Positions 41,665 through 50,940 are shown, numbered from the stretch's first letter. The stretch: 64,000 nucleotides of DNA from Microbacterium sp. TPD7012 (GCF_003075395.1 NZ_QDFV01000008.1:62059-126058); one strand, 5' to 3'. The notes: generated by a model not told the origin, from the letters alone. Numbers and translations: made by a program.

Positions 41665-43716
41665 ATGACCGACGCCTCGAACCCGCTGCTCCAGCCGTCC
41701 GCACTCCCCTACGGTCTCCCCGACTACCGCGCGATCCGCCCCGAGCACTACCTCCCCGCATTCCGCGCCGCCTTCGAAGAGCACCTTCGCGAGGTCTCCC
41801 GGATCACGATGGTGCGATCCATGCCGACGTTCGAGAACACGATCGAGGCGCTGGAGCGCTCAGGTGAACTGCTGGACCGCGTGTCGCACGCCTTCTACAC
41901 CGTGAGCTCGGCCGACGCGACGCCCGCGATCCAGGCCGTGGACGAGCAGCTCGCTCCCCTGATGGCCGCCCATCAGGACGCGGTCTCGCTCGACAGTGCG
42001 CTCTTCTGGCGCGTGCAGCAGGTGCACGATCAGCTCGACGACCTCGATCTCGACGCCGAGCAGCGATACCTCGTCGAACGCCACCACCGCGAGATGTCGC
42101 ACGCGGGTGCGGGGCTCGACGACGAGGCGAAGGCACGGCTGACCCTGCTCAATCAGCACCTGTCGACCCTGAGTAACACGTTCGAACGTAACCTCCTCAA
42201 TGACACGAACGACCTCGCCGTGGTGTTCGACTCCGCCGAGGAGCTCGACGGGCTGACCGCGGGCGAGCTCTCCGCGGCGGCCCGCGCGGCACAGGAGCGC
42301 GAGCTGGACGGCGGTTTCCTGATCGCCCTCCCGCTCTTCACCGGTCACCCGTACCTCGCGCAGCTGCGCGACAGGGAGTCGCGCCGGCGGATCATGGCAG
42401 CGTCACGAGCACGCGGCTCGCGCAGCAATGCGAACGACAATCGACCGGTGCTCGCCGAGATCGTGCGCCTGCGCGCCGAGCGCGCGCAGCTCCTCGGGTA
42501 CGAGTCGCACGCGGCGTACGTCACAGCCGACGAGACCGCCGGCACCCCGGACGCCGTCGAGCGGATGCTGCGCAGACTCGCGGCCCCGTCCGCGAGGAAC
42601 GCCACCGCGGAGCGCGAGGCGCTGCAGGCGATCGTCGACGAGACCGAGGCGGCGCCCTTCCCCGTCGAGGCGCACGACTGGGCGTTCTATACCGAGAAGG
42701 TGCGCAGCGCCCGCTACGACATCGACTCCGGCGCGCTCCGACCCTGGTTCGAGGCCGAGCGAGTCCTGCAGGACGGCGTCTTCTTCGCGGCGGAGCGCCT
42801 GTTCGGCGTCACGTTCGCCGAACGCCGCGATCTCGTGGCCTACCACCCCGGCGCGCGGGTGTTCGAGGTGAGCAACGCCGATGGAAGCGCCCTCGGACTC
42901 TACATCCTCGATCTCTACACCCGAGACGCCAAGCGCGGCGGCGCGTGGATGAATCCGATCGTCAGCCAGTCGCGGCTGCGCGGCACGGCGCCCGTGGTCG
43001 TCAACAACCTGAACGTGCCTCTGCCCGGTGACGGCGAGCCCACGCTGCTGACCCTCGACGAGGTGACGACGCTGTTCCACGAATTCGGTCACGCGCTGCA
43101 CGGCCTGTTCGCCACCGTCACCTACCCGCACTTCGCCGGGACGAACGTGTTCCGTGACTTCGTCGAGTTCCCGAGCCAGGTGAACGAGATGTGGATCCTC
43201 TGGCCCGAGGTCCTCGACAACTACGCGCGCCACCATGAGACCGGAGAGCCTCTCCACCCCGCGATCGTCGAGCGCCTGCGGGCCACGGAGACGTTCGACC
43301 AGGGACACGCGACCAGCGAGTACCTCGCCGCCGCCTGGCTCGATCAGGCGTGGCACCGGATCGGCACCGCGACCGAGATCGACGACGTCGCGGCCTTCGA
43401 AGCGGCGGCCCTCGCCGACATCGGGCTCGACGACCCGGTGGTCCCCACCCGCTACTCGTCCACCTACTTCGCGCACGTCTTCTCCGGCGGGTACAGCGCG
43501 GGCTACTACTCGTACATCTGGAGCGAGGTGCTCGACGCCGACACCGTGGAGTGGTTCCGCGAGAACGGCGGCCTGACGCGCGAGAACGGCGACCGGTTCC
43601 GGGACCGCCTCCTGGGCGTCGGAGGGTCGAAGGATCCGCTCGAGGCGTACCGCGACTTCCGCGGCCGCGATGCCGAGATCGGGCCGCTTCTCACGCGCCG
43701 CGGTCTCGAGGCCTGA
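41665..43716 (+). CDS. M3-family oligopeptidase (Dcp/OpdA-like)
   Basis: A 683-aa cytoplasmic zinc peptidase. The active site HEFGH is at 472-476 within LFHEFGHALHGLFATV, and the third ligand Glu lies in the FVEFPSQVNEMW segment about 26 residues later. FSGGYSAGYYSYIW near the C-terminus is the conserved substrate-binding Tyr/Gly region. The size and motifs fit peptidyl-dipeptidase Dcp or oligopeptidase A, which degrade short peptides from protein turnover. It is a single gene with its own leaderless-type promoter, followed by a methyltransferase remnant. Confidence 0.95.
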   Translation: MTDASNPLLQPSALPYGLPDYRAIRPEHYLPAFRAAFEEHLREVSRITMVRSMPTFENTIEALERSGELLDRVSHAFYTVSSADATPAIQAVDEQLAPLMAAHQDAVSLDSALFWRVQQVHDQLDDLDLDAEQRYLVERHHREMSHAGAGLDDEAKARLTLLNQHLSTLSNTFERNLLNDTNDLAVVFDSAEELDGLTAGELSAAARAAQERELDGGFLIALPLFTGHPYLAQLRDRESRRRIMAASRARGSRSNANDNRPVLAEIVRLRAERAQLLGYESHAAYVTADETAGTPDAVERMLRRLAAPSARNATAEREALQAIVDETEAAPFPVEAHDWAFYTEKVRSARYDIDSGALRPWFEAERVLQDGVFFAAERLFGVTFAERRDLVAYHPGARVFEVSNADGSALGLYILDLYTRDAKRGGAWMNPIVSQSRLRGTAPVVVNNLNVPLPGDGEPTLLTLDEVTTLFHEFGHALHGLFATVTYPHFAGTNVFRDFVEFPSQVNEMWILWPEVLDNYARHHETGEPLHPAIVERLRATETFDQGHATSEYLAAAWLDQAWHRIGTATEIDDVAAFEAAALADIGLDDPVVPTRYSSTYFAHVFSGGYSAGYYSYIWSEVLDADTVEWFRENGGLTRENGDRFRDRLLGVGGSKDPLEAYRDFRGRDAEIGPLLTRRGLEA

Positions 43717-43723
43717 GTCGCGC

Positions 43724-44064
43724 ATGAAGGATCCGCTGCGCCTGATCAGCGAGGCGTTCGACGCGCGAGCCGCCCGGTACGACGAGAGCGCGATGCATCG
43801 TTCGGTCGCCGCCGCCACGGCCGCGTTCACCGACCTGTCCGAGGCACGGGTCGTTCTGGACGTCGCCACCGGCACCGGTCTCGTCCTCCGGGAGATCGCG
43901 TCACGAGAAGTCGAGGCGGATCTCATCGGCCCTATTCGAGCCCGACGCGCATCGCCGCGACGTTCGAGCACCATGGGTTCGCGTTGCGGCGCCACCGCGA
44001 CTGGAGCGACGGGACCGACGATCTGCTCCTCGCGGAGTTCGTCGTGGACGGCACGTCGAGCTGA
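43724..44064 (+). pseudogene. Class I SAM-dependent methyltransferase remnant
   Basis: An ATG at 43724 opens a methyltransferase N-terminus (LISEAFDARAARYDE, then VVLDVATGTGLVLREIA, the SAM-binding motif I). At about 43928-43932 this frame loses sense. A different frame continues with TRIAATFEHHGFALRRHRDW and ends at the TGA 44062-44064 as FVVDGTSS, a plausible methyltransferase C-terminus. About 110 codons are present against a usual 200-260, so the middle of the gene was deleted out of frame. The 5' frame does not stop at the junction but reads on as Arg/Ser-rich nonsense. The original substrate cannot be told. Confidence 0.75.
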
Positions 44065-44079
44065 TCCTGAGGCGCGACC

Positions 44080-45189
44080 TCAGCCCGCGAGCAGCCCGAG
44101 CCCGCGCGCGAAGCCACGCATCCGCTCGGCGACCGCTTCCGGAACCTCGGCGGCCGCGAAGTGCCCGCCCTCCGGCATCCGATCGAAGGAGCGAAGGTCA
44201 CGGTAGAAGGAACGAGCGACGCTCTCCGGGTAGTCGTGCTCGTGCGTCTGGATCGCGACGGCCGCCGGCACCTCCACCGGAGGGATCCGCTCATCGGCGC
44301 CACCGTCGAAATACGGACGGAACGATGTCGCGATGCTCTGGGTCGCCCAGTAGATCGTCGCCTCGGTGAGGATCCGATCGCGCGAGATCCGCCGCTCGAC
44401 CAGCTCCGGCTGCGCGGTGGGCGTATCGCTCCACTCGACGAGCTTCTCGGTGAGCCAGGCGAGCAGCCCGGCCGGAGAGTCGTTGAGACCGACGGCCAGG
44501 GTGTCGGGCCGTGTCGCCTGGATGTGCGCGTAGGCGCCGTCCGGCCCGCCACGGGCGGCGAGTGTGTCGAAGAACGCTCGCGCCTCCGGGTCGTCCAGAG
44601 CGTCGCGCTCCTCCGCGGTGCCGAAGTGCGCATGGGTCGCGAGTATCCCCTGCACCGCCTCGGGGTGGCGCGCGGCGATGAGGTCGCTCACGTTCGCGGA
44701 GACGTCTTCGCCGTAGGTCAGGTAGCGCCGATACCCCAGCACGTCCGTCATGAGCGTGTGCATCAGTTCGGCCATGACGCTCTCCGTCAGCGTTCCGTCG
44801 AACGGCGCGGAGAAGGCGAAACCCGGCAGACTCGGAACCACGACGTGGAAGTCCGGCAGCAGCCGGGCGAGCGCGAGCTGGAGGGCGAACGTGTGCGGCC
44901 AGCCGTGCATGACGAGCAGTGCGGGCGCATCGGGACGATCGGACGGCAGGCGGACGAAATGGATCTCGGTGCCGTCGACGTCGGCGAGGTACTGCGGACT
45001 CTCGTTCAGCCATCGCTCGCGAGCCCGCCAGTCGAAGTCCGCCCAGCTGTCGACGAGCACACGGAGGTACTCGGCGGACATGCCGGCCTCTGGGCGACGC
45101 GGCGAATGCGGCAGCAGTCGCGTTCGCGAGAGCCGCGCACGAAGGTCGTCGATGACGTCGTCCGGAATCGCTATCTGGAAGCTGCGCAT
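44080..45189 (-). CDS. Epoxide hydrolase (EHN-type, alpha/beta hydrolase)
   Basis: A 369-aa hydrolase with the N-terminal EHN domain of microsomal-type epoxide hydrolases (FQIAIPDDVIDDLRARLSRTR and WLNESPQYLADVDGTEIHF). The oxyanion motif is VMHGWPHTF (93-101). The nucleophile elbow reads YGEDVSA with Asp162, whereas the family usually has GGDWG; the nucleophile is kept but the flanking residues differ. The base His is likely in EGGHFAAAEVPE near residue 346. Substrates of this group are often xenobiotic or lipid epoxides. A leaderless-type -10 box precedes the ATG at 45189. Confidence 0.88.
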   Translation of the reverse strand: MRSFQIAIPDDVIDDLRARLSRTRLLPHSPRRPEAGMSAEYLRVLVDSWADFDWRARERWLNESPQYLADVDGTEIHFVRLPSDRPDAPALLVMHGWPHTFALQLALARLLPDFHVVVPSLPGFAFSAPFDGTLTESVMAELMHTLMTDVLGYRRYLTYGEDVSANVSDLIAARHPEAVQGILATHAHFGTAEERDALDDPEARAFFDTLAARGGPDGAYAHIQATRPDTLAVGLNDSPAGLLAWLTEKLVEWSDTPTAQPELVERRISRDRILTEATIYWATQSIATSFRPYFDGGADERIPPVEVPAAVAIQTHEHDYPESVARSFYRDLRSFDRMPEGGHFAAAEVPEAVAERMRGFARGLGLLAG

Positions 45190-45195
45190 GGCGCG

Positions 45196-45201
45196 ACGCT
45201 A
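45196..45201 (-). promoter_or_regulatory. -10 box of a leaderless promoter for the epoxide hydrolase gene
   Basis: TAGCGT on the minus strand ends seven bases before the ATG at 45189; no ribosome site is present. Confidence 0.45.
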
Positions 45202-45245
45202 CGCGCGACCACCGACATCCCGGAATCACTCTCCGCGGGACGGAC

Positions 45246-46514
45246 TCACGCGCTCTTGCGCTTGCGCTCCATCACGATGGTGGGAGGTGCACCCTCGTCG
45301 ACGGCGGCGCGGGTCACGATGACCTTGGCGACGTCTTCGGCCGAGGGGATCTCGAACATGATCGGGCCGAGCACGTCTTCGAGGATGGCGCGGAGACCGC
45401 GGGCTCCCGTCTTGCGCTCGACCGCCAGGTCGGCGATCGACCGCAGCGCCTCTTCGTCGAACTCCAGCTGGACGCCGTCGAGCTCGAACATGCGCTGGTA
45501 CTGCTTGACCAGTGCGTTGCGGGGACCGGTGAGGATCTCCATCAGCGCGTCCTGATCGAGCGGTGAGACGTTCGTCACCACGGGCAGGCGCCCGATGAAC
45601 TCCGGGATGAGACCGAACTTGTGCAGGTCTTCCGGCAGCACTTCGCTGAAGAGATCGAGGTCCTTGGTCTTGTCGTGCAGCGGAGCACCGAAGCCGATGC
45701 CGTGCTTGCCGACGCGCGCCGACACGATGTCCTCGAGGCCCGCGAACGCGCCGGCGACGATGAAGAGGACGTTCGTCGTATCGATCTGCAGGAACTCCTG
45801 GTGCGGATGCTTGCGGCCGCCCTGCGGCGGAACCGAGGCGACCGTGCCTTCGATGATCTTGAGCAGCGCCTGCTGCACGCCCTCGCCGGACACATCGCGC
45901 GTGATCGACGGGTTCTCGGCCTTGCGGGCGATCTTGTCGACCTCGTCGATGTAGATGATGCCCTGCTCGGCGCGCTTCACGTCGTAGTCCGCGGCCTGGA
46001 TGAGCTTGAGGAGGATGTTCTCGACATCTTCCCCGACATAGCCCGCCTCGGTCAGAGCGGTGGCGTCCGCCACGGCGAACGGCACGTTGAGACGCTTGGC
46101 GAGTGTCTGGGCGAGATAGGTCTTGCCGCAGCCGGTTGGTCCGATCAGGAGGATGTTGCTCTTCGCGATCTCGACCTCTTCGGCCTTCTGCTCGGCCGTC
46201 TGGAGGGTGCCGTGGGCACGCACGCGCTTGTAGTGGTTGTACACGGCGACCGCCAGTGCGCGCTTCGCGGGCTCCTGACCGACCACGTATTCCTCGAGGA
46301 AGGAGAAGATCTCGCGCGGCTTCGGCAGATCGAACTCCGCGACGCCGTCAGCGGAGGACTCCGCCATCCGCTCCTCGATGATCTCGTTGCACAGCTCGAC
46401 GCACTCGTCGCAGATGTACACACCGGGGCCAGCGATGAGCTGCTGCACCTGCTTCTGGCTCTTTCCGCAGAACGAGCACTTGAACAGGTCAGCGCTTTCA
46501 CCGATACGGGCCAT
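45246..46514 (-). CDS. clpX: ATP-dependent Clp protease ATPase subunit ClpX
   Basis: A 422-aa AAA+ unfoldase that feeds proteins to ClpP. The N-terminal zinc domain has Cys13, Cys16, Cys35 and Cys38. Walker A is GPTGCGKT (125-132) and Walker B IIYIDEVDKIA. The RKTGARGLRAILED-type sensor 2 lies near the C-terminus. The IGF-type ClpP-docking loop is IGFGAP. The ATG at 46514 gives the standard MARIGESADLFKC start. In most Actinobacteria clpX follows clpP2 closely; here a four-gene deoC operon stands between them. Confidence 0.97.
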   Translation of the reverse strand: MARIGESADLFKCSFCGKSQKQVQQLIAGPGVYICDECVELCNEIIEERMAESSADGVAEFDLPKPREIFSFLEEYVVGQEPAKRALAVAVYNHYKRVRAHGTLQTAEQKAEEVEIAKSNILLIGPTGCGKTYLAQTLAKRLNVPFAVADATALTEAGYVGEDVENILLKLIQAADYDVKRAEQGIIYIDEVDKIARKAENPSITRDVSGEGVQQALLKIIEGTVASVPPQGGRKHPHQEFLQIDTTNVLFIVAGAFAGLEDIVSARVGKHGIGFGAPLHDKTKDLDLFSEVLPEDLHKFGLIPEFIGRLPVVTNVSPLDQDALMEILTGPRNALVKQYQRMFELDGVQLEFDEEALRSIADLAVERKTGARGLRAILEDVLGPIMFEIPSAEDVAKVIVTRAAVDEGAPPTIVMERKRKSA

Positions 46515-46621
46515 GCGCGTCCTCCTATGGGGGATCCAGAGATCGTCCTTCGAGCCTAACCTCTGCGTGCGACACAGGGCCGCATTGGCGCGTACCGGTT
46601 CCGACACGACCGCGACGCAGA

Positions 46622-46657
46622 GAGGCCGGGCCCGCAGTCGCCTGCGGGCCCGGCCTC
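46622..46657 (-). terminator. Terminator of the deoC-ALDH operon
   Basis: Perfect 16-bp arms, GAGGCCGGGCCCGCAG (46622-46637) and its complement (46642-46657), located 15 bases after the short ALDH stop and before clpX. No long T-run. Confidence 0.75.
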
Positions 46658-46671
46658 CGACGCGTCTCGGA

Positions 46672-47523
46672 TCAGACCATGCTCTTCGTGTGCCAGACGG
46701 TCTTCACCTCGGTGAAGGCGCCGATGCGCTCGGGCGAGGCCACGACCTCTCCCGGCGCGAGGACGCGCTTCAGAGTCTCGGCCGCGGCGATCTGCATGTC
46801 CACCCAGTCCAGGTCGCCCGCACCGGCAAGATCGAGCGCGTTGACGTCCTGGTGCGAGGCGAGCCACGGCGCGATCTCCGCCGGCGAGCCGGTGAGCACG
46901 TTGACGACTCCTCCGGGCACATCGCTGGTGGCGAGGACCTCGGCGAGGCTGATGGCGGAGAGCGGATGCCGCTCGCTCGCGATCACCACCACGGTGTTGC
47001 CCGCGACGAGAGCCGGGGCGACGACCGAGACGAGGCCGAGCAGCGCGGAGTCCTGCGGCGCGACGATCGCGACGACACCGGTCGGCTCCGGCACGGAGAT
47101 GTTGAAGTACGGACCAGACACGGGGTTCGCGTTGCCGGCGACCTGCGCGTACTTGTCGCACCAGCCGGCGTACCAGACCCAGAGGTCGATCGCCTCGTCG
47201 ACCTGTGCGGCGGCCGCTGACGCGGACCCGCCCTCCTGGGCGACGATCTCGTCGATGAACTGCGCGCGGCGCCCCTCGAGCACCTCGGCCACGCGATAGA
47301 GCACCTGGCCGCGGTTGTACGCGGTCGCGCCCGACCAGCCCTTGACCGCGGCGCGCGCGGCGACCACGGCGTCACGGGCGTCCTTGCGGGACCCCTGCGC
47401 GGCGTTGGCCAGGAACGCGCCCTTCGGCGACAGCACCTCGTAGGTCCGCCCCGACTCGCTCCGCGGGAACGCCCCGCCGATCGCGAGCTTGTACGTCTTC
47501 GGAACGCTCAGTCGCTTGCTCAT
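46672..47523 (-). CDS. Half-length aldehyde dehydrogenase family protein without catalytic residues
   Basis: A 283-aa protein homologous to ALDH enzymes of about 480 aa. It keeps a cofactor-domain-like part (ATAYNRGQVLYRVAEVLEGR, then PTGVVAIVAPQDSALLGLV, VAGNTVVVIASERHPLSAISLAEVL and VPGGVVNVLTGSPAEIAPWL). It then departs at the point where ALDHs have E-L-G-G-K with the catalytic Glu and, later, the Cys nucleophile; neither is present. It ends with VKTVWHTK. The ATG overlaps the stop of the full ALDH (ATGA). A regulatory or structural partner of that enzyme is an inference. Since it ends cleanly and is coupled, it does not look like decay. Confidence 0.82.
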   Translation of the reverse strand: MSKRLSVPKTYKLAIGGAFPRSESGRTYEVLSPKGAFLANAAQGSRKDARDAVVAARAAVKGWSGATAYNRGQVLYRVAEVLEGRRAQFIDEIVAQEGGSASAAAAQVDEAIDLWVWYAGWCDKYAQVAGNANPVSGPYFNISVPEPTGVVAIVAPQDSALLGLVSVVAPALVAGNTVVVIASERHPLSAISLAEVLATSDVPGGVVNVLTGSPAEIAPWLASHQDVNALDLAGAGDLDWVDMQIAAAETLKRVLAPGEVVASPERIGAFTEVKTVWHTKSMV

Positions 47524-48962
47524 GCTGCGGCTCCCTTGAGGTAGGCGGTGAGACCCTGTCGTCCGCCCTCGCGGCCGTATCCGGACTCCTTGTAGCCGCC
47601 GAACGGGCTCGACGGGTCGAAACGGTTGAACGTGTTCGCCCAGATGACTCCGGCGCGCAGACGGTCGGCGACCGCGAGGATGCGCGAGCCCTTGTCCGAC
47701 CAGATGCCCGCGGAGAGACCGTACGGCGTGTTGTTCGCCTTGGCGATCGCCTCGGCCGGGGTGCGGAAGGTCAGAACCGAGAGCACCGGGCCGAACACCT
47801 CGTCCCTGGCGATGCGATGCGACGCCTCGACACCGGTGAAGATCGTCGGCGCGAACCAGAACCCCTTCTCCGGAATGACACAGTCCGCGGTCCAGCGCTC
47901 CGCGCCCTCGGCCTCGCCGATGTCGCTGAGCTCCCGGATGCGCGCGAGCTGGGCCGCCGAGTTGATCGCACCGATGTCGGTGTTCTTGTCGAGCGGGTCG
48001 CCGAGGCGCAACGTCGACAAGCGGTTCTTGAGCCGATCGATGACCTCGTCGTGGATCGACTCCTGCACCAGCAGCCTGCTGCCTGCGCAGCAGACATGCC
48101 CCTGGTTGAAGAAGATGCCGTTCACGATGCCCTCGACGGCCTGGTCGATGGGCGCGTCGTCGAAGACGATGTTGGCCGCCTTGCCGCCGAGCTCGAGCGT
48201 CAGCTTCTTCTTCGTGCCGGCGACGGCCTTGGCGATGTCGCGGCCGACGCCGGTGGATCCGGTGAAGGCCACCTTGTCGACATCGGGGTGCCGCACGAGT
48301 GTCGCGCCGGTCGCGCCGGCGCCGGTCACGATGTTCACGACACCCGCAGGCAGATCCGCCTGCTGGAGGATCTCGGCGAAGATCAGCGCCGTGAGCGGCG
48401 TGGTCTCGGCCGGCTTCAGCACGACCGTGTTGCCCGCGGCCAGAGCGGGCGCGAGCTTCCACGCGAGCATCAGCAGCGGGAAGTTCCACGGGATCACCTG
48501 GGCAGCGACGCCGAGCGCTCGCGGGTTCGCACCGAGACCCGCATGGTCGAGCTTGTCGGCCCAGCCGGCGTAATAGAAGAACCAGGAGGCGACGAGCGGG
48601 ACGTCGACGTCGCGGCTCTCCTTGATCGGCTTGCCGTTGTCGAGGCTCTCGGCGACGGCGAGCTCGCGAGCCCGCTCCTGCACGAGACGGGCGATGCGGA
48701 AGAGGTACTTCCCGCGGTCGCGCCCGCTCATCCGCGACCAGGTCTTCTCGTAGGCGCGTCGAGCGGCGGCGACGGCCCGGTCGATGTCGCCGTCATCCGC
48801 CGTGGCGATCTCGGCGATGCGCGTCTCGTCGGAGGGCGAGATGGTGCTGAAGCTCTTTCCTGATCCGTCGACGAACTCGCCGTCGATGAACAGTCCGTAG
48901 CTGTCCTTCAGGTTCAGGATCGCCTTCGACTCCGGTGCCGGAGCGTATTCCAGAAATGACAT
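47520..48962 (-). CDS. Aldehyde dehydrogenase (NAD-dependent)
   Basis: A 480-aa ALDH. The NAD site shows QVIPWNFPLLMLAWKLAPAL and FTGSTGVGRDI. The catalytic Glu is in LELGGKAANIVF and the nucleophile Cys in FFNQGHVCCAG. The C-terminal FGGYKESGYGREGG is standard. In this operon it would oxidise acetaldehyde released by DeoC to acetate, which is an inference from context. It starts eight bases after deoC and overlaps the half-length ALDH by four bases. Confidence 0.95.
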   Translation of the reverse strand: MSFLEYAPAPESKAILNLKDSYGLFIDGEFVDGSGKSFSTISPSDETRIAEIATADDGDIDRAVAAARRAYEKTWSRMSGRDRGKYLFRIARLVQERARELAVAESLDNGKPIKESRDVDVPLVASWFFYYAGWADKLDHAGLGANPRALGVAAQVIPWNFPLLMLAWKLAPALAAGNTVVLKPAETTPLTALIFAEILQQADLPAGVVNIVTGAGATGATLVRHPDVDKVAFTGSTGVGRDIAKAVAGTKKKLTLELGGKAANIVFDDAPIDQAVEGIVNGIFFNQGHVCCAGSRLLVQESIHDEVIDRLKNRLSTLRLGDPLDKNTDIGAINSAAQLARIRELSDIGEAEGAERWTADCVIPEKGFWFAPTIFTGVEASHRIARDEVFGPVLSVLTFRTPAEAIAKANNTPYGLSAGIWSDKGSRILAVADRLRAGVIWANTFNRFDPSSPFGGYKESGYGREGGRQGLTAYLKGAAA

Positions 48963-48970
48963 GAGAATCC

Positions 48971-49972
48971 CTAGTCGATCGTGACGTAGTCGGGGCCGGA
49001 GTAGTGGCCGGAGCTGAGCTTCTGACGCTGCAGGAGCACATCGTTGAGCAGGCTCGACGCGCCGAAGCGGAACAGGTGCGGCTGGAGCCACTCCTCCCCC
49101 ACCGTCTCGGCGACCGTGACGAGGTACTTCACGGCGTCCTTCGACGCACGGATGCCGCCGGCGGGCTTCACGCCGATCTTCTCGCCCGTGCCTCGATACC
49201 AGTCGCGCACGGTCTCGAGCATCAGGAGCGTGGTCGGCAGCGTGGCCGCGGGCTGCACCTTGCCGGTCGACGTCTTGATGAAGTCGCCGCCCGCCAGGAT
49301 GCCGAGCCAGGACGCGCGCTTGATGTTGTCGTAGGTGTTGAGCTCGCCGGTCTCGAGGATCACCTTGAGCGAGGCGTACGTCCCGTCCTCGCGACGGCAG
49401 GCCTCCTTCACCTGGGCGATCTGGTCGAACACCAGACCGTAGCGTCCCGAGAGGAACGCGCCGCGGTCGATGACCATGTCGATCTCGTCGGCTCCGGCGG
49501 CGACGGCTTCAGCCGTGTCGGCGAGCTTGATCGCGAGCGACGAGCGCCCGCTCGGGAACGCCGTGGCGACGGCGGCCACCGAGATCAGTCCGTCGTCGGG
49601 GTCGCCGTGCAGGCTGCCGAGTGCGGTGACCGCGTCACCGACCATGTCGCCGTACACGCAGACGGCCGCGACCCGCGGAGTCGTCGGGTCGGCGGCATCC
49701 GGGTTCTTCGCCTTCGCGACGAGCGAGCGGACCTTGCCCGGGGTGTCTGCGCCCTCGAGGGTCGTGAGGTCGATCAGCTTGATGATGGTGTCGAGCGCCC
49801 ACGCCTTCGACGTGGTCTTGATCGAGCGGGTGCCGAGCCCGGCAGCACGCTGCTCGAGTCCCACCGCGTCGACGCCCGGAAGGCCGTGCAGGAAGCGTCG
49901 GAGAGTGGCGTCGTCCGGCTCACCGCCGAGAACGTCCACCGCCGCTCTGCGGCTGAGTTCTTTGGTCGTCAC
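48971..49972 (-). CDS. deoC: Deoxyribose-phosphate aldolase
   Basis: A 333-aa class I aldolase that splits 2-deoxyribose-5-phosphate into acetaldehyde and glyceraldehyde-3-phosphate. The Schiff-base Lys is Lys233 in GGDFIKTSTGK. The proton-relay residues lie in ADEIDMVIDRG (Asp166) and KPAGGIRASKD. KVILETGEL is a further family motif. It is longer than E. coli DeoC (about 259 aa) because of an N-terminal extension of about 50 residues, seen in the longer DeoC subgroup. The ATG overlaps the regulator's stop by four bases. Confidence 0.96.
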   Translation of the reverse strand: MTTKELSRRAAVDVLGGEPDDATLRRFLHGLPGVDAVGLEQRAAGLGTRSIKTTSKAWALDTIIKLIDLTTLEGADTPGKVRSLVAKAKNPDAADPTTPRVAAVCVYGDMVGDAVTALGSLHGDPDDGLISVAAVATAFPSGRSSLAIKLADTAEAVAAGADEIDMVIDRGAFLSGRYGLVFDQIAQVKEACRREDGTYASLKVILETGELNTYDNIKRASWLGILAGGDFIKTSTGKVQPAATLPTTLLMLETVRDWYRGTGEKIGVKPAGGIRASKDAVKYLVTVAETVGEEWLQPHLFRFGASSLLNDVLLQRQKLSSGHYSGPDYVTID

Positions 49973-50904
49973 TGTTCCTCCAACAATGCTCGTGCTGTGG
50001 TCTCATCGGTCACCAGAACGCCGCACAGGCCGCTGGTCACGACTGTACGCGCGATGTCGTGCTTGGCGGGGCCCGCCGTGACGAAGATCGCCCGCTTGGC
50101 GCCGCGCAGACGGTCGAGCGAGACGCCGACCGTGCGGGCGTCGAGCTGCGAGTCGACGATGTTGCCCTCGGCATCGACGTAGCGGCCCAGGACATCGCCG
50201 ACTGCGCCCCTTCGCGCGAGCTCTTCGACGTCCTCAGCGGTGAGGTAGCCGTTCTCGACATGGGCGGACGTCGCGTCGCAGGGACCGGCGGTGAAGAGGA
50301 ACGCCTGCGCCTCTGCGGCCTCCTCGAGGACGGCAGCGACGGTGCGGTCGGACTCGATGGCCTGCTTGGTCTCGACGCGCTCGAGGATCGCGGGGCTCGG
50401 CAGCAGCGACACCTGACCGGAGGCGCGCTGCGCGATCGTCACGGCGAGGCCGGCGGCACCGCCGGAGCGCCTGTTCAGACTCACCCCGCCGTTGAGCTGC
50501 ACGACGGTGACGCCGTTGGCCCATCCGTCCGGGAGCGCCTCGGCGACAGCCCGGAGCGTGCGGCCCCAGCTCACGCCCAGCGTGCGCGGAGCCGGCCGGA
50601 GGGCGGAGAGGAAGTCGGCAGCGGCCTGCGCGACACGTTCCAGTGTGCCGTCGTCGCCGTCGGGTGCAGGCACGACGACCGCGTCGGCCAGACCGAAGCG
50701 CTCGACGAGCAGACGCTCGAGGCCGAGGCGTCGTGCGCGCGGGTGCACGATCTCGATGCGGACGATGCCGCGCTCGCGGGCCTGCGTCAGGAGCCGGCCC
50801 ACCTTCCAGCGGGAGACCTTGAGGAGTCCGCCGATCTCGTCCTGTGTCTTGTCCTCGTCGTAGTACAGCTCGGCGACGCGGACCATGAGCAGATCTTCTT
50901 CCAC
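49969..50904 (-). CDS. SorC/DeoR-type sugar-responsive regulator
   Basis: A 311-aa regulator. The N-terminal HTH reads DKTQDEIGGLLKVSRWKVGRLLTQARERGIVRIEI (about 15-50). The C-terminal sugar-binding domain (about 58-305) has the SugR-type GVSWGRTL and VVQLNGGVSLN. The B. subtilis DeoR of this family senses deoxyribose-5-phosphate and controls deoC, so the same ligand is likely here. The start is GTG 50904 with GGAGG upstream. It is the first gene of the operon; two palindromes upstream are operator candidates. Confidence 0.92.
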   Translation of the reverse strand: MEEDLLMVRVAELYYDEDKTQDEIGGLLKVSRWKVGRLLTQARERGIVRIEIVHPRARRLGLERLLVERFGLADAVVVPAPDGDDGTLERVAQAAADFLSALRPAPRTLGVSWGRTLRAVAEALPDGWANGVTVVQLNGGVSLNRRSGGAAGLAVTIAQRASGQVSLLPSPAILERVETKQAIESDRTVAAVLEEAAEAQAFLFTAGPCDATSAHVENGYLTAEDVEELARRGAVGDVLGRYVDAEGNIVDSQLDARTVGVSLDRLRGAKRAIFVTAGPAKHDIARTVVTSGLCGVLVTDETTARALLEEQ

Positions 50905-50940
50905 GGCATCCTCCTTCCTCTTCCAGAGTAAGCCCTGATC

